DNA of 64,000 nt, from the NCBI GenBank assembly GCA_951230915.1, contig OX579633.1, forward strand, positions 27,934,574-27,998,573, in the 5' to 3' direction. The position numbers were made by a program, and so were the translations under genes. This document shows, piece after piece, positions 11,683 through 24,349 of this stretch. The first letter of the stretch is position 1. The number at the start of each line of letters is the position of its first letter. The DNA comes from Antitrichia curtipendula (taxonomy: Eukaryota > Streptophyta > Bryopsida > Hypnales > Leucodontaceae). Under the pieces are notes generated by a model. The model did not search any database. It saw only the letters and a list, made by a program, of their open reading frames with translations, and was not told where the DNA came from.

Positions 11683-13131
11683 CTAGTTGTAATTATTGGT
11701 AAATCGATGGATGATTTTGGACCAGCTACCGCGAGAATCAATCACCGAATCACAAAGGCGCTCCAAGTAAAGGTGAAAAATCCTTGCCAAATCCTCATGG
11801 CTAAATCTTGTATGTCCTTCATTTTCCCGATGTAAGCTCACGTAGTCCGTTGACATGCAACCATTGTTGATGGCTTGAGCTATTCGACCAACCGCATATT
11901 CCTCCGATTTACGTGATAAATCCAATATCATTGACACATCCGCATCTCTTTGGTGCAAGTATGCAATAGAAGGGTCCACCCACCACCTCTTTTTCAAGGT
12001 CTCAGTCCGCTCACTCTGAGAGGTGAACGTGTACAAGGACTTCATTAAATCATTACGTAAAGTAGTCATGCCCCAATCGCAAAATCCAATGTAAACACGT
12101 GACTCATCATTGGGAAAGTGAAACATAATGTTGTCCAGTGAAAGATCATTGTGCAAATGTCCAGCGCTGTGCACTGCATTCATGAGGTGTACCAATGCCC
12201 ATGCAAGCTCCGTGCGCTTCTTCTTCCAACGACCAAGAAAAAAAGCTTTCGTCACCTCTTCCGGGGTCGGTTGAGAATAAGCCAACCAAATGCCAATGTT
12301 ATCGAGATATTCCTTATCCAATTTTAACATTTGCTTCAATGTTCCGCCATTCCACCAATACGAGTACCCTTCGTTTTGCGTTGCATGAACAGCAGAAAAC
12401 CGGATAACTCCATCATGTGGAATTCTCACTGCCATTGACTCGTTTTGGTGTTCCAACCTTGCGAGCGGAGGTCGTATGCGTTGTTGATGAGATACCTTCG
12501 CTGCGAACTCCCAAAATGTGGGTATCTCACGACATCCTTCAATTTGGACCCTTCGAATTGTTGCGTATCCACCCCTCAGGATTTGATCATCTTGTGGAAT
12601 AACTCTTGCTGTTTCCGGAAGCGCTAAGAGATGTCGTCGCCCACGTTGCAACTCCACAACTCCCTCATCACTATTCCACCAACCCATTGAACCTCGCCTA
12701 TTTCGATTCTTTGCAAAAAGGGCGCACTGGCGAACAAACAAGTCTGCCCTCAAAATGACCTGTTCAAAAGCGCCATCACCTACGCGGTGTTGCTTCCCGT
12801 ACTTCTCTAAGATCACCTTTGCATTCCACAATGCATCATGGACCTTGTTCTTCAAAAATTGTTGAAAGCCCTTCTTCTCCATTTCATGAATCCAGTAGGG
12901 TACGTTTAAAGCATCCGTGAACTTCTGTGCCATATCTCCCTTGAATTTAGCTGGGCACTCGTCATCATACCTCGCATATTTGGTATACAACGACGCAGTG
13001 GCTTCCGACTCATAAAAATTGACAATGCATTCAATGAGAAATGCTTTGCAAGCGAGAAAAGGAGCGTCCATACTCGCCTCACTGTCCGACTTCACTCGTT
13101 TGTCCTTCGCAGCCTTCTTTGATCTCGGCAT
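11683..13131 (-). CDS. Divergent protein-kinase-like protein, intact
   Basis: The frame is uninterrupted for 482 residues from ATG 13131. An upstream Met at 13179 is possible; 13131 is preferred because MPRSKKAAKDK matches the short basic start of the relative at 52780. Kinase features in order: glycine loop GGYATIRRV, Lys in FAAKVS, hinge region YSYWWNGGTL, catalytic loop HNDLSLDNIM (HND for HRD, Asp and Asn kept), metal-binding CDWG (for DFG), and WWVDP where APE is expected. Phosphate transfer is plausible but the usual Lys of HRDLK is Ser, so a weak kinase or pseudokinase is possible. The 200-residue N-terminal region is not recognised. Transcription would start from the TATA-like box at 13371, below the GC array. 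Only intact cargo gene in element 1. Confidence 0.8.
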   Translation of the reverse strand: MPRSKKAAKDKRVKSDSEASMDAPFLACKAFLIECIVNFYESEATASLYTKYARYDDECPAKFKGDMAQKFTDALNVPYWIHEMEKKGFQQFLKNKVHDALWNAKVILEKYGKQHRVGDGAFEQVILRADLFVRQCALFAKNRNRRGSMGWWNSDEGVVELQRGRRHLLALPETARVIPQDDQILRGGYATIRRVQIEGCREIPTFWEFAAKVSHQQRIRPPLARLEHQNESMAVRIPHDGVIRFSAVHATQNEGYSYWWNGGTLKQMLKLDKEYLDNIGIWLAYSQPTPEEVTKAFFLGRWKKKRTELAWALVHLMNAVHSAGHLHNDLSLDNIMFHFPNDESRVYIGFCDWGMTTLRNDLMKSLYTFTSQSERTETLKKRWWVDPSIAYLHQRDADVSMILDLSRKSEEYAVGRIAQAINNGCMSTDYVSLHRENEGHTRFSHEDLARIFHLYLERLCDSVIDSRGSWSKIIHRFTNNYN

Positions 13132-13334
13132 CGTGATGAAATCACGTTTAGAAGTGCACTTGCAATTTGCAATCCACAAGGCAATATACGATTTGCCAAA
13201 TGATCATACGCGAAATGTAGAAAAAAAAAGCAACAAGTATCCCCTAGAAATCACACTCTTATCTTCCCTTAGAAAGGAGCCAATAAAGGATAAACCACCA
13301 AGCTCTCCGCTCTCTCTTGCATGACACAAGGGGG

Positions 13335-13740
13335 AAGATAAAAGTGAGGAGCGGACGGGCTGTCCGACTCTTTTATGCAAGGCGGACGCCACCCGTCCGA
13401 TCAGGCGGACACCACCCGTCCGACACATCGGACGGCCCCGGTGAATCGGACGGCCGCCGTCCGCTCTGGGCCGTCCGACCCTACAATCGAAGGTGGACGC
13501 CTCGCCCGTCTGCCTGATCGAGCGGACGAGACGACGCGGACGGACAGTCGTCCGCCTCGTAAGGACAGTCCGATCAGGCGGACGCCGCCCGTCCGATGAG
13601 TCGGACGGCCCCGATGTATCGGACGGCTGCCGTCCGCCCAAGGCCGTCCGACCTGGGCAATCCGCCTGATCGGACAGCCCCTCTCAAGTGGAGATCAAAT
13701 TGAGAGATTTTTCGAGGTCGTCCGACCAGGCGGACGGCTG
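13335..13740. repeat. GC-rich GGACGG/CCGTCC array upstream of kinase gene
   Basis: Repeated words GGCGGACGCC[AG]CCCGTCCGA and CATCGGACGGCCCCG alternate in both orientations, forming short palindromes. The gene-proximal edge carries the TATA-like box. Confidence 0.85.
13371..13378 (-). promoter_or_regulatory. TATA-like box of kinase gene
   Basis: GCATAAAA on the minus strand, about 240 bp ahead of the ATG at 13131 and embedded in the edge of the array. Confidence 0.5.
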
Positions 13741-13904
13741 CATCATCTGACTCCTAAAACGACCTCGACCAGCAAATAATGACAAGGATGGGAAAGACAA
13801 AAATCTCATCGACATTCACTTTCTTACTTAAAGAACTTGAATCATTAAATAGAACTCCAGCATTTTTTTAATGCAAAGATCTTCAATTTTATACACTAAG
13901 TCCT

Positions 13905-13983
13905 ACATCCTAAACCCTATACCCTAAATCCTATACCCTAAATCCTATACCCTAAATCCTATACCCTAAAATCTAAATCCTAA
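13905..13983. repeat. Degenerate telomere-like array
   Basis: Five near-repeats of CCTATACCCTAAAT and CCTAAACCCT. They are variants of the plant telomere unit CCCTAAA inside giant element 1. Confidence 0.8.
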
Positions 13984-16000
13984 ATTGTACTCTAAAGTTA
14001 CAAATGTAAGAAATCATAACTAATTAAAAATATGAAAACAAATGCAAATTAAGTTCCTCAAGAAATATATGGACCATCTTCAATTAAGAACTTAATTTGA
14101 GGATTCTTGATTGGGTTTAGGTGTTTCTTGAATTCATAGCACGCACAAGTTCGCAAATAAAGCTTTGAAGTCAATTTTTTAATTTCTTATGTGAATATAT
14201 TTTGTTAAACAAATTCAACAATAGACATTTTATGTAACTTTATCAACACCATTGTCCCACATTAGTTGCATGAATTTATACCTCAAAGAATTCACCAATG
14301 TGCAATTGTGCATGGAATTTAAAAATTAAATGTTTACTTCTCTAGCTTTTCTAAATTGGGATGTTTGGTCATTCAACCCTTTGAGGAATATTCACGTACG
14401 TCTTTCACCTTGTGCATTTTAGCCAAAATTTAGGCAATTGAGTTATGGATAAATGATTAAATGTGAAATGTTTAACCCCTACTTTTTAGGCACCTTGGCA
14501 CCTTGCTTAACTACATTTTTTTGCGATGAACCTTTTTAACTAAAAAAGGCTACTCTAGTGATGGTGAATGTCTAATTTTATATGATAAACAATTGAGTTG
14601 AGAATCTAAAAAAAAGATTTTAAAAAAGAAACACTTAGTTTTCACTCATTAAAAAATTGTTAGGTAGAAGTAGATTCAAGATCGAAGGAAAAATTAAATC
14701 ATTAATAGCTCTAAGATAGTAAAATAGAATTGAAATATACTAATTTTCACTCTGAGATTATTCTAGCAAGGAATGTAGACCTCATGAATTTTTTTTTTTG
14801 ATTTTAACTCTTAGAATTCAATTCAAAAATGAATACTTCAAGTTATTTTTTCTAAAAGATACCAAAAAAACTCAGAAATTTACAAAAAATATTGAGGCCA
14901 TAGGAGCCTGCCTAAAAGTCTTACATCCATTTTGTCCCCCGATGGGACAATGGGACTTTAGAGAATTAGAGGTTAAACTCAAAAGAACTATACATTCATT
15001 TTTTAAAATTTGTGAAGTAGAAATTGATGCACTATTAAATGAAAAATAATACGCTAATAACTTTTGGAAGAATTGAAGAATTGTTAATCCCAATGAAAAA
15101 AATATTCTAATAGACAATTAATATTCTTTGATATCAATTTTGAATAAAGAACTTTGAATTCTAGAGACATAAGACAACTCTATATGCTTTTTCTAACTTC
15201 ATAATCCGCACTCCGCAAGACCGCAAGTCCGCAACATATAAGTTATATAACTCCAAATGATTTTTGACAACATTATTTGACATTGAATGGGGCAATTTCT
15301 TATAAGTAGGTAATTACTAATTAGGTATCAATCTATACTATCATGACCAAAATGATTTTTTAATATTACATCAAAATATTATCACACTTCAATGTATTTT
15401 GAAAATGAATACACTTCTAATTTGGACAACATTTATATGAATGACATGAACCCGCAATCCTAAATCCTATATTAGAACTTTGCATACAAATATCTTAGAA
15501 GATCGTGACTTTGATGCAATAGTATTATATAAGTACATAGCAATTGTTTTTAGTTTCATGACATTAAGTCGGGTTTCGCTTACTTCGACAAATTTCTTTA
15601 TAAAAACAATTATTTTAAAATTGAGATGTCTTACAGTATATAGTAATATATGATTAAAATCCAAATAAATTTTTGAATATAATTAAATCTACGATCTATC
15701 ATCAAAAATTTAGAAAAAAAAATTTAGAACTATAGGTAGCATTTCATTTTGATCTTTCAAGATGGTCATTTCAAAATATCATTGAGATGTTTAATTTCAA
15801 GATTGCACCTAAAAATATGATGTGCACATTGAAGAATGAAGTTTGATGTCGGTGCCATGAGGAGTTCAATGTCTTTGAAGTATTCACATTGGATGCTTGT
15901 TGTCATGAAGGCACACTCTTTGGAGATGACCTGGCCATTTCAGGAATCCTATGCTGCACTAAATGAGAAAAAAACATGCACTGCCATGGTTCGATGGGCG
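13984..16000. other. AT-rich non-coding stretch inside giant element 1
   Basis: No convincing gene. The short ORFs at 14798-15049 and 15467-15664 are AT-driven and have no recognisable motifs. Confidence 0.5.
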
Positions 16001-16020
16001 GTCGGACCGTCCGCCCGTCG

Positions 16021-16280
16021 GACGGAGGTGACCAAGGCACGGACGGGACACCAGGCGGACAGGCGGTCGGACTATCCGCTCGTCGGACGGAGGTGACCAA
16101 GGCGCGGACGGGACACCATGCGGACAGGCGGTCGGACCGTCCGCCCGTCGGACGGAGGTGACCAAGGCGCGGACGGGACACCAGGCGGACAGGTGGTCGG
16201 ACCGTCCGCCCATCGGACGGAAGTGACCAAGGCGCGGACGGGCCACGAGGCGGACGGGCGGACGGGCGGACAGACGGTCT
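16021..16280. repeat. Four tandem copies of a 65-bp GC-rich unit
   Basis: Unit boundaries at GACGGAGGTG fall at 16021, 16086 and 16151, and at GACGGAAGTG at 16216, exactly 65 bp apart. Each holds CGGACGGGACACCA and a GGTCGGACCGTCCG-type palindrome. It lies beyond the 3' end of the transposase gene, with no gene reading away from it. Confidence 0.9.
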
Positions 16281-16447
16281 TCGCTAGTTTTAAGGTATTT
16301 GAAAAAAAAAAAATTTGATGGTGTGCACAACATGAATGAGCAAATTTGTATTACAAACTTAAAGTTCGAACAATGAATTGTCATAATATAATGTGTTTAG
16401 GGTAAAAAACTAAAGACCCAAGTTTACATCTTCTCAATCTTTATAAA

Positions 16448-19400
16448 CTATGGTTGATAGTCACTATCTCCTTTGACTTCAGCCCCACTACTATGACCTG
16501 TTGTATCCCATCCGAAATCATCGTCACTGGATGAATTTTGCATACTATCTGATGAAGATTGTACAATCTTCCCTCCTTCTTCTTGTACTTGTTTCGATGT
16601 GCTTGATCTCACTAGTCTACCTAACTTATGATCCTTTTTGACTTTTAGTAGAGACTTTCCAATACCTCCCTTAAGATCTTGGATTGGTTTCACCTTTCGC
16701 TTGGTTAGAGGCAGACTTGCATCAAGGGGGGTTCTACCTACATTTTGTTTTTTCAATGGAGAGATTGCAAAAGGCTCCATTATTCTTTTCCTCTTAGCTT
16801 TTTTAGACTCCTTCACCGCGGGTGGACGTACTTCCGAACCTCCTGGAATGTTTGTCTTCTCTGCGGACAAAGCTTCCACTGTAGGGCTTGAAAATTTGAT
16901 CGGAGAATGCTTTGCATGGCTAGAAAATCAACGAAACATAGACTCCAATGTTTGCACATCATCGTTGTCTGATGAAACGGATGGATTGGGATTGGCTCCA
17001 ATATGCAATTCCTTCAAATTGCTCAAATGTTGTTATTTGAACCGTGAGTCTCCAGGACCATTCAAAGTCGTGCTACCGCTTGTATATAGTGCATGTCGAG
17101 GACCGCTACGTGATGGTAATTGAGGATCTCGCACGAGGTGCTTCATGTCTTTGGCATTGCGGTGTGGCATTGGGCATACGGACTCCAATACACATGGATC
17201 TTGACTTCCCTCTATTCGAGGTGCTTGGGCATTTTGAATGCTGAAAAGTCCAATAGTTTCACTTGTCAATGCCCTTGGTAATTCAATATTTTGGTTGATC
17301 ACATTTGTGTGGGACTTCACCCCACACTCTCTCATGTCTTCGTGTTGATCATTTTCTTCCGCTCCTACCGTTGTCATGGATGGACACTCGGGAATTCGAA
17401 TCACTTCATCCATTTGGGGAGTTTCATCACCTATAACCATTTCCTCATCTTCCTCCGCTACCTTCGCATGAGTATTTTCCCTATTTGCTAGAATGTTTCA
17501 CTACGCAACAATCCGGTTCCATCTAAGTATTTAGCTATGGAAGGTCCACCTTCGTCATATTCACAGTCATCCTCATCCAACGGAAACTTGTAAGGGTCTT
17601 CACAATGATCTCCGATGTCTGCATCATAATGAGGTGGGCTTCGAAGCCGTTCATCATCGAAATTGCGGATGCCGTGGTCATCTTCATCGTCCATGAGGGG
17701 ATCAACTTCTTCACCGGATTCACCACCCTCGTCTTCCGATGAAGACAAGGCCGAATCCTCCGACTCGAGGTTCTCATCGTACCACTTCTTCTCGTCATTT
17801 TCCTTTGATGCACCGAGGACTTTGGAATTGGTGTACACATATACCAAATCCTGTGCTCTTTGTGGCTTCAACTTGTTCCGATATTTGTTGTGAACAAAAG
17901 AATAGCTACTCCAATTTCGTTCACATGAAGACGATGATACCGGTTGGGCCAAAATCCTTTTGGCAATTGGAGCAATGAGCTTCCCGCACGCGTCCTCAAA
18001 ATCCCACCAAGCATGCGCCGACAATTGTTGTTCACCCGGATCCAACATGTTGTGGAACGGAGGTTCCCTATGGCAAAAGGTTACAAATTCCTTCACCACC
18101 TTCGCATACTCTGAAGGTATACATATTTGCATCAAAACGCACTTGCATGCAGCCATGGCATCGGTGTCGTCGGCTAGTTCTTTGTCTTCAAGAAGGTAGG
18201 GATTCAAAAGTGCTCCTGCATAATGTAAATCGGTCTTCACCATATCACGTCGTTCGTAGAACGCCTTCACCAACGGGATGGCTTTATCCAAAGCCAAACA
18301 AAAAGGCTCTTTGTCTAAAGCGAGGACGTGCTTCTCTAGTTTCCTCATAATATGTAACACCTTGCCCATGCATGGTGTCTTCGCATCCAAATCACGAAGA
18401 GCACTGACAATTGGAGCTGTCACATCTTCAAAATTTTGACAACGATGCCAAAAATGCCCACTTAGAATGGTCCTCTTCACCCGTGCAGATTCTAAACGAG
18501 TTTTGAATTTTCGCGAGTGTTTTCTAGCATATTCCTCCCATTGCGGGTCCGTCACAGTTTGTTGCAATTGTGCTTTCACCTTGAGCATACGTGCAACCAT
18601 GTTGTAATTCGAGGCAAATCTTGTTTCCACCGCCAACAACAAGTTGTACTGCGTTGAATATTTCCGAAGTATCGCAAGCGGCATGTGCCTCTTCTTGAAG
18701 AATTTGATTATCTTTCGGGAATCTTTCACGACGTCATCAATCCATTATTCGTTTGCCCAATCTTTTAGCAACAAATTCAAGGCATGCACCACGCAACCTT
18801 GAAAAAAAATGTGGGAATAGGTAGTAGATACCAAACTCCATGCTGCTGGATTTACAGCCGCATTATCTGTACTCACCTGCACTACATTTGCAGGGCCCAC
18901 TTGTTCTATAAAACTCTCTAATATAGAAGCCAAATATGGAGCATCTTTCGTTTTCCCAGTTGTATCCACCGATCCTAGGAATTGCTCACCCGCGAATGAC
19001 ACAAGCATGGCATTTATCAATGGCCGATTCAAAACCGAGGTCCACCCATCAATAGACAATGTGGCTCCAAACTTCCTGATACTGGTTTCTGTCCGCTTAC
19101 GGAGATTGACCTCTAAGTCTACCTTAGCTTGGTCAAGCAATTTATGACGTAGATCATGGTATGATGGTGGGCTATAAGGTTGGTGAAACTCCGCCGTTTT
19201 CTTCACTGCTTCTTTGAAGGCTGGATTTCGGGCTACAGCAAATGGTATTACTGCTTGATGTCCGCTAAGTTCCACGTCCACCTGATGCTTGTGTACTTGG
19301 ATTTCCTTGGGAAGAACCACCAACATATTCCTCTAGTGCGGTGCATGAGTCTTCTTCGGTAGAGTTCACAGTGTCTCTCGCATTTGACATAGTACGAACA

Positions 19401-19669
19401 ACCATAGGCATAGGTGTGTCGTTGCCATCTACATTGTGTGGAGTACCTCTTTGTGGAATCACTCCATTGCAACGAACAAATAGACCTTGAACTTCAGATG
19501 TCATTTGAGTACAAAGGCTGATTCCTTTGTCACGACTCCCCGATGTGCCTGCATATCCCAAATGACTAAACATACGGACCGGCTTCTTGGCAAATATCAA
19601 TTTGCAAGCCTTGCATTGTACTTTTCCATTTGATAGGGTTTCGTACCAAGAAGACCAATCCTTGGTCAT
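16448..19669 (-). pseudogene. hAT transposase (BED finger, DUF659, hATC), broken
   Basis: Starts at ATG 19669 (MTKDWSSWYETL). A BED-type finger follows (CKACK then HLGYAG). The frame shifts between 19326 and 19265. Next comes the DUF659-type catalytic half with SIDGW (first Asp) and STDNAA (second Asp), both conserved. After an in-frame TAA at 18745-18747 the reading continues to the C-terminal dimerisation region SSSSCERNWSSYSFVHNKYR and an acidic tail. A further frame change near 17490 and stops at 17033 and 16928 interrupt the tail, which still ends in GDSDY like the intact relative at 55767-58847. It would cut at the CAGGGTTG termini if functional; several lesions make it a pseudogene. 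Upstream lies the array at 19965. Confidence 0.85.
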
Positions 19670-19894
19670 GGTGGCTGTTTTAGGCTCTGTGTATTGAAAC
19701 CCTAAATTCAAAACGTAATGATATCAATTGGGTAAAATCGTTCAAATGTTTATGCACAAAGCCTTGGAAAACAAGGCCCCCCCTTCCACTGAACTATGCA
19801 TTACCAAGCAAGGGACACAAAAAATTGCAGCGCCTAGCCCTTGGAAATCTTAACGTTCAGTTTCTTAGGAGTGTTTGTAAATGTCAATTTCAGG

Positions 19895-19904
19895 ACTCTT
19901 ATAG
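19895..19904 (-). promoter_or_regulatory. TATA-like box of transposase gene
   Basis: ACTATAAGAG on the minus strand, about 225 bp ahead of the ATG at 19669 and 60 bp below the array. Confidence 0.4.
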
Positions 19905-19964
19905 TCTTCATCTGTATGTGACCGTTGAATATGGAAAAAAAAAAATCCTCCCACAACGGTCACG

Positions 19965-20275
19965 CAGACGGTGGACGGCCAGCTGGGCCGTCAGAACAGC
20001 GGACGGCAGACGGCCAACTGGGCCGTCGGAACAGCGGACGGCGGACGGCGGACGCGAATCTGGTTCGTCCCAACAGCGGACGGGAATCTGGTCCGTCCGA
20101 ACAGCGGACGGTGGACGGCGGACTGAAGCCGTCGGATCAACGAACGGGCGGACGGGCGGACGGGAATCTAAGCCGTCGGATCAGCCGACGAGCGGACGGA
20201 AATCTGGACCGTCGATTCAGCGAACGGGCGGACGGCGGACGGCGGACGGGCCGACCTAAAACCTGTTGGGCAGAC
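19965..20275. repeat. GC-rich array upstream of transposase gene
   Basis: Repeats of AACAGCGGACGG, GGACGGCGGACGG and CCGTC[CG]GA[AT]CAGC with spacing of about 25-35 bp. Mostly one orientation, GGACGG on the + strand. Confidence 0.85.
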
Positions 20276-20724
20276 AGGCGGTTCTTACAATTTCGGTAAG
20301 ATGTTTGAAGTGTGCAGACAGGCGGACAAGTGGATTACGCGAATAGAAATGTATGTGCAAATGAAAATGGGTGATTTGTAGGCATGGGATTATAGAAGAT
20401 AACATAACAATAACTTGAAATGATTTTGTACAAATGTACAATAGGTATGATCTTCTGCAATAGGTACGCAAAAGAAACATATTTGATAAATAAAGAAGGC
20501 AAAATTTACCATTATGAAAAAACATATCCAAACATATTTGTATTGCATAAATATTTATACATTAATTAAAAGCAACTCATGACATACCATGAGTGTTGTG
20601 CATTACTAATATTGAATCCTCATGAAATTCAAATAAGTACAAAACAAATTTCATTGGTTAACCCCCTAATACAAACACTATTTTGTATCATCGCTACCGT
20701 TTGCGGAAATATGAGAGGCACCCT
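20276..20724. other. Non-coding spacer between transposase and RING genes
   Basis: AT-rich spacer between the array and the 3' end of the RING gene. No gene is seen. Confidence 0.4.
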
Positions 20725-23700
20725 CTAACCCTCTTGTTCCTTAAATCTTCGACTTGCTCTACGAGTTTGAGGACCACCCGACCCGGAGCCTGTGCCCCCT
20801 CCTGATTGGACTTCCATGTCCACGGCGATGAATTGTCGTTTGGTTTCTGGAGAGTAGTCATCTTCGTCTTCCATCTTCCGTTTATTTTTCCTTGTGGGAG
20901 ACAAATCTACTTCCTCTGCCTTTAACGCTCTCAAAGCTGAATAAATCTTTTCTATCATAGCATTTACCGCTTTGTCATCATCTCGAGGGGTCAACGAGAT
21001 CGCTTGCCCTGTGCCATGTAGAAAAGTCCTCCACGTTGTTATAATGTTGGTGATCCTCTTATCAAATGCACTTGCCACCTCCACGAGTGCATGTTCTGTG
21101 CTTGATAGCCCATCTACATTAAAAGCAGCACGAACTTGCGCAGCTTCTTCCAATTTTGATAAGAAGAGGGCCCTCCCTATTAAGCTGTGATTGTATGCTC
21201 CGTACTGCTCATTGAACTCTTGGGATGGTTGCACTTCTATCCAGACGCCATCTTCTCCTTTCCGCACTTCCTTTTCAGGAAATCGAAAGAACTTTTGATG
21301 TGAGATGCTCCAGTGTCCCTCCATGCTACGACAAAACAATTTTTGAGCCTCCAAGTCTTCAATACCCCTGGCCCGCAACTCCACCTCTCTATTGCGCGTC
21401 ATCCAGTCAAAGTCATCCAATTCGTCATTATAGTTCTCACAAACATCATGCATGAGTTTTTCCGCATTCCAAATTAGAGGTCGCCCCCAATGAATGTAAT
21501 TTTGGAATAGAAATGGCTTTTGGTCAAGTGGAAGGGTCCATCGATTGTGTTCGTGGCTAGGAGGCATGCTCTCCTTGTACCCAACCATTTCGTAAAACCT
21601 AGGGCTCAAAGGAGAACGACACTCGGGACAAACCGAACGAACAAGGGATGATTTCACCATGCACGTGATATGGTAAGTGTGGCGACATTGGCCCATGATT
21701 AAGGCGCCCTCGGGACCAAAATGATTTAGACAAAGGCTGCATTTACCCTCCAATAGTTCCATATTTGAACTTTCACCATGCACTACTATCTTGTCCGCCT
21801 CTTTGATGTGCGCTGAATGCGTGTTGTAAGGGGCCCAACCTTCTTCTACTTCCAAGGTCCAATTCATGGACTTTGACGCAATCTTCTGTGCGTCATTCAA
21901 TCGCTCAAACATTGCCGACATGTCCCCCCAATATGTGACGTCAATTGAACCCCAATGATGTACCTCAAACATCCTTCTAATAGATAAAAGGTCAGAGGAA
22001 ATGGCATCGCATTGCTCCTTCGACTTCATGGCTAATTTGAGAAGCCCCTTCATTGCTCGGATTACTACAAACGGTTTGTCTTGTAGTTTTTGAACCCACG
22101 TCAACCAACGAGTGTCGGAACTGCTCTTTGGCAAGCATTTATCTAGCTCCATTACTTGCATCATTTTCTGATATTGTGCCTCCAAATAGACGTTTTGTTG
22201 AGTTACCAACTCTAGTTCATGCTTCACCTCTTCAAACTCGTGGCCTTCCGTTTGCATGGACGCGTCTTGGAATGTGGGAGGAGGATTATCCATGGCAGTT
22301 TCGGATATTACTTCCTTTTGGTTGTTTTCCTCAACCGCTTCTATACGCACGGCTCCGCCGGTCTTTGGAAGAACATATCCTCCATCCTTCAAATTCTTTT
22401 GCTTGAGCGCTACAATTTCGTACTCCAATTTCTCGATCAATTCCCTTTGAGAAACTAGAGTGTCATATCGGGAATCCTGTGCGTTCGCAAATCTTTCATA
22501 ATTAGCGCACATTCCTTTGAATGCATCCTTCAATTGCTTGTGGTCTTCTTTCAATTTCTCGTGCTCTATCTTCAAAGCCTTGTATTTTTCATTCTCTTCA
22601 GCGAAGATGAGCAGCTTGCGATTATTTTCGACCCGCTCCTCCAATAATGGTTTCATAGACGTGACAAAATTCCAAAACGACAAGGCACCTTCCACCAACT
22701 CGGGCCCGGATTTGGTGAATATCTGAGCAACTTCTATAAGTTTGGGGGCAATACTAGCTACAAACTGAGTTGTAATCGACAATCTTTTGGAGGTGATCAC
22801 AAAATTGGGCCATTCATCACTGTATTCGGCGAAGGGATTACTCGGTCCGGCCTCGTTTGCGGTTTCAGTAAAGCCCGCCTTGTTTGCGGGGTTACTAGGA
22901 CCGGCCTCATTTGTCTTGATTACTTGCTTTGGTTGAAGAGAGATGTCTTGTTGATGTGCCCTAAACAAATAAGAAGCTTCCAACAAGCTTTCCAATTCCC
23001 TCACCATTGGCAAATGACGAAGATCCTCCAATTGTGCCGTATTTTGAGTTGACAAATGCGGATAGCTCTTATCCAATGGGTTGTCATCAATGGACACATT
23101 TTGCGCCATGCCATCGAGTTGCTTTCCATTTTTTGGCAACATCTGCCCTTCAACTCTTGGGCTCGATACGGGGCCCAACATGGGGCTTGATACGGGGCCC
23201 AACATGGGGCTTGATACGGGGCCCAATACGGGGCCCAATACGGGGCTCGATACGGGGCCCAATACAAGACTCAATACGGGGCTCGGTGTGGTTGGCAAGT
23301 CTTGATTGCAAGGTACTTGTGTCATAAAATTCGTAGCATCGCTTGCTATGATATTATCAATTGATGCAATGGCCCTTGCCATTTGTTCGGGACAAACCTC
23401 TTCCCGATGTTTTTGTGGTGCAGACGGGGACACGGGGTCACCGGTTCCTCCTTCACGGGCCACATGCTTGAAGCACCACTTTGTTCACCCACGGATGTAA
23501 AATTGCGTGTGCATATCCAATCCGCCCGAGGAGTTGAAAACATCTCTCCGTCAACACCTTCCACCGTGGCATTTGACATTGTAGTTGGAATCTTCGTAGA
23601 ATCCAAATGTATTCCAATATTTCCCCCCTCCATGATCTCTTTTTTAACCTGCATTAAAGCATGTTTTTGTCGCTTTTGTAATTTTGGTGCCTCACTTGGA

Positions 23701-24206
23701 CTTGCCTTTGGATCATACAAATCGGGAATATCTTTTTGCCCTTTTGTAAGCAAAAGCGGAGCCGTAGTTGTCGTTGGATATGTGCTTCAGTCCACCTTCC
23801 GAGCCAATATGAGCTCAACATACACCATAGAGGCCACGCTGTAGTTTATGAGACCCTTACTCATTGATTTGTCCCCGAAGAGGGCCCGCCAAACCTCAAG
23901 TGATCGATGGACAAAATGTCCATCCTTGCAATTCGATGGCCTGCAACAGAACCCTCGTGTGTAAATAATGTGGAACTCACGAGGCCACAACTTGTCGATG
24001 TGATACATTTTCACATATCTTTTGCAGATTTTGGAGGTCCAATAAGTTTCTTCCTCCTTCTCCCATTCGCTCTCCGCTTTGATATTTGGATCATTTAAAA
24101 TGTCCCAGTGAAGCTCGTGGGCAGTCCCCTTTGATTTTGTCTTCGCGCTCTTGCCACCTCTTGAAGTCATCGCTACAATACCCTTGCTCGTACCTTCCGT
24201 TGTCAT
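20725..24206 (-). pseudogene. N-terminal-domain/coiled-coil/RING-H2 protein, disrupted near its N-terminus
   Basis: ATG at 24206 (MTTEGTSK). Residues about 30-75 carry the family domain: W, ICKRYVKMYHIDKLWP, then C-x3-HFVHR-x2-EVW. The frame meets TGA at 23787-23789 where relatives have Trp in KxVDW, continues, and shifts between 23463 and 23346 into a 912-residue frame. Positions in that frame: a Pro/Gly/Leu tandem repeat at 62-102, a charged coiled coil at about 270-360, more heptad-rich sequence at 405-440, and a RING-H2 finger with C575, C578, C593, H595, H598, C601, C612, C615. A basic cluster near the C-terminus (RKNKRK) looks like a nuclear signal. RING-H2 proteins usually act as E3 ubiquitin ligases; substrate unknown. 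Confidence 0.78.
23158..23285. repeat. GGGGC(C/T)-rich tandem repeat inside the RING gene
   Basis: Units such as GGGGCCCAACATGGGGCTTG and GATACGGGGCCCAA, in multiples of three bases. They encode a Leu-Gly-Pro-Val-Ser-Ser-Pro repeat without breaking the frame. Confidence 0.85.
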
Positions 24207-24349
24207 GGCTGACGACAAGTGATATCAAAAAATAATTGACCTCACTCTCCACCCGTATAGGAGCAACCAGCACAATGAAGCAACGGTTGTAACGTCCGAC
24301 ACGGGTTCCACCTCTAAATGGAGAGAAGAAGTGAGGAAAAATGGAAGGG

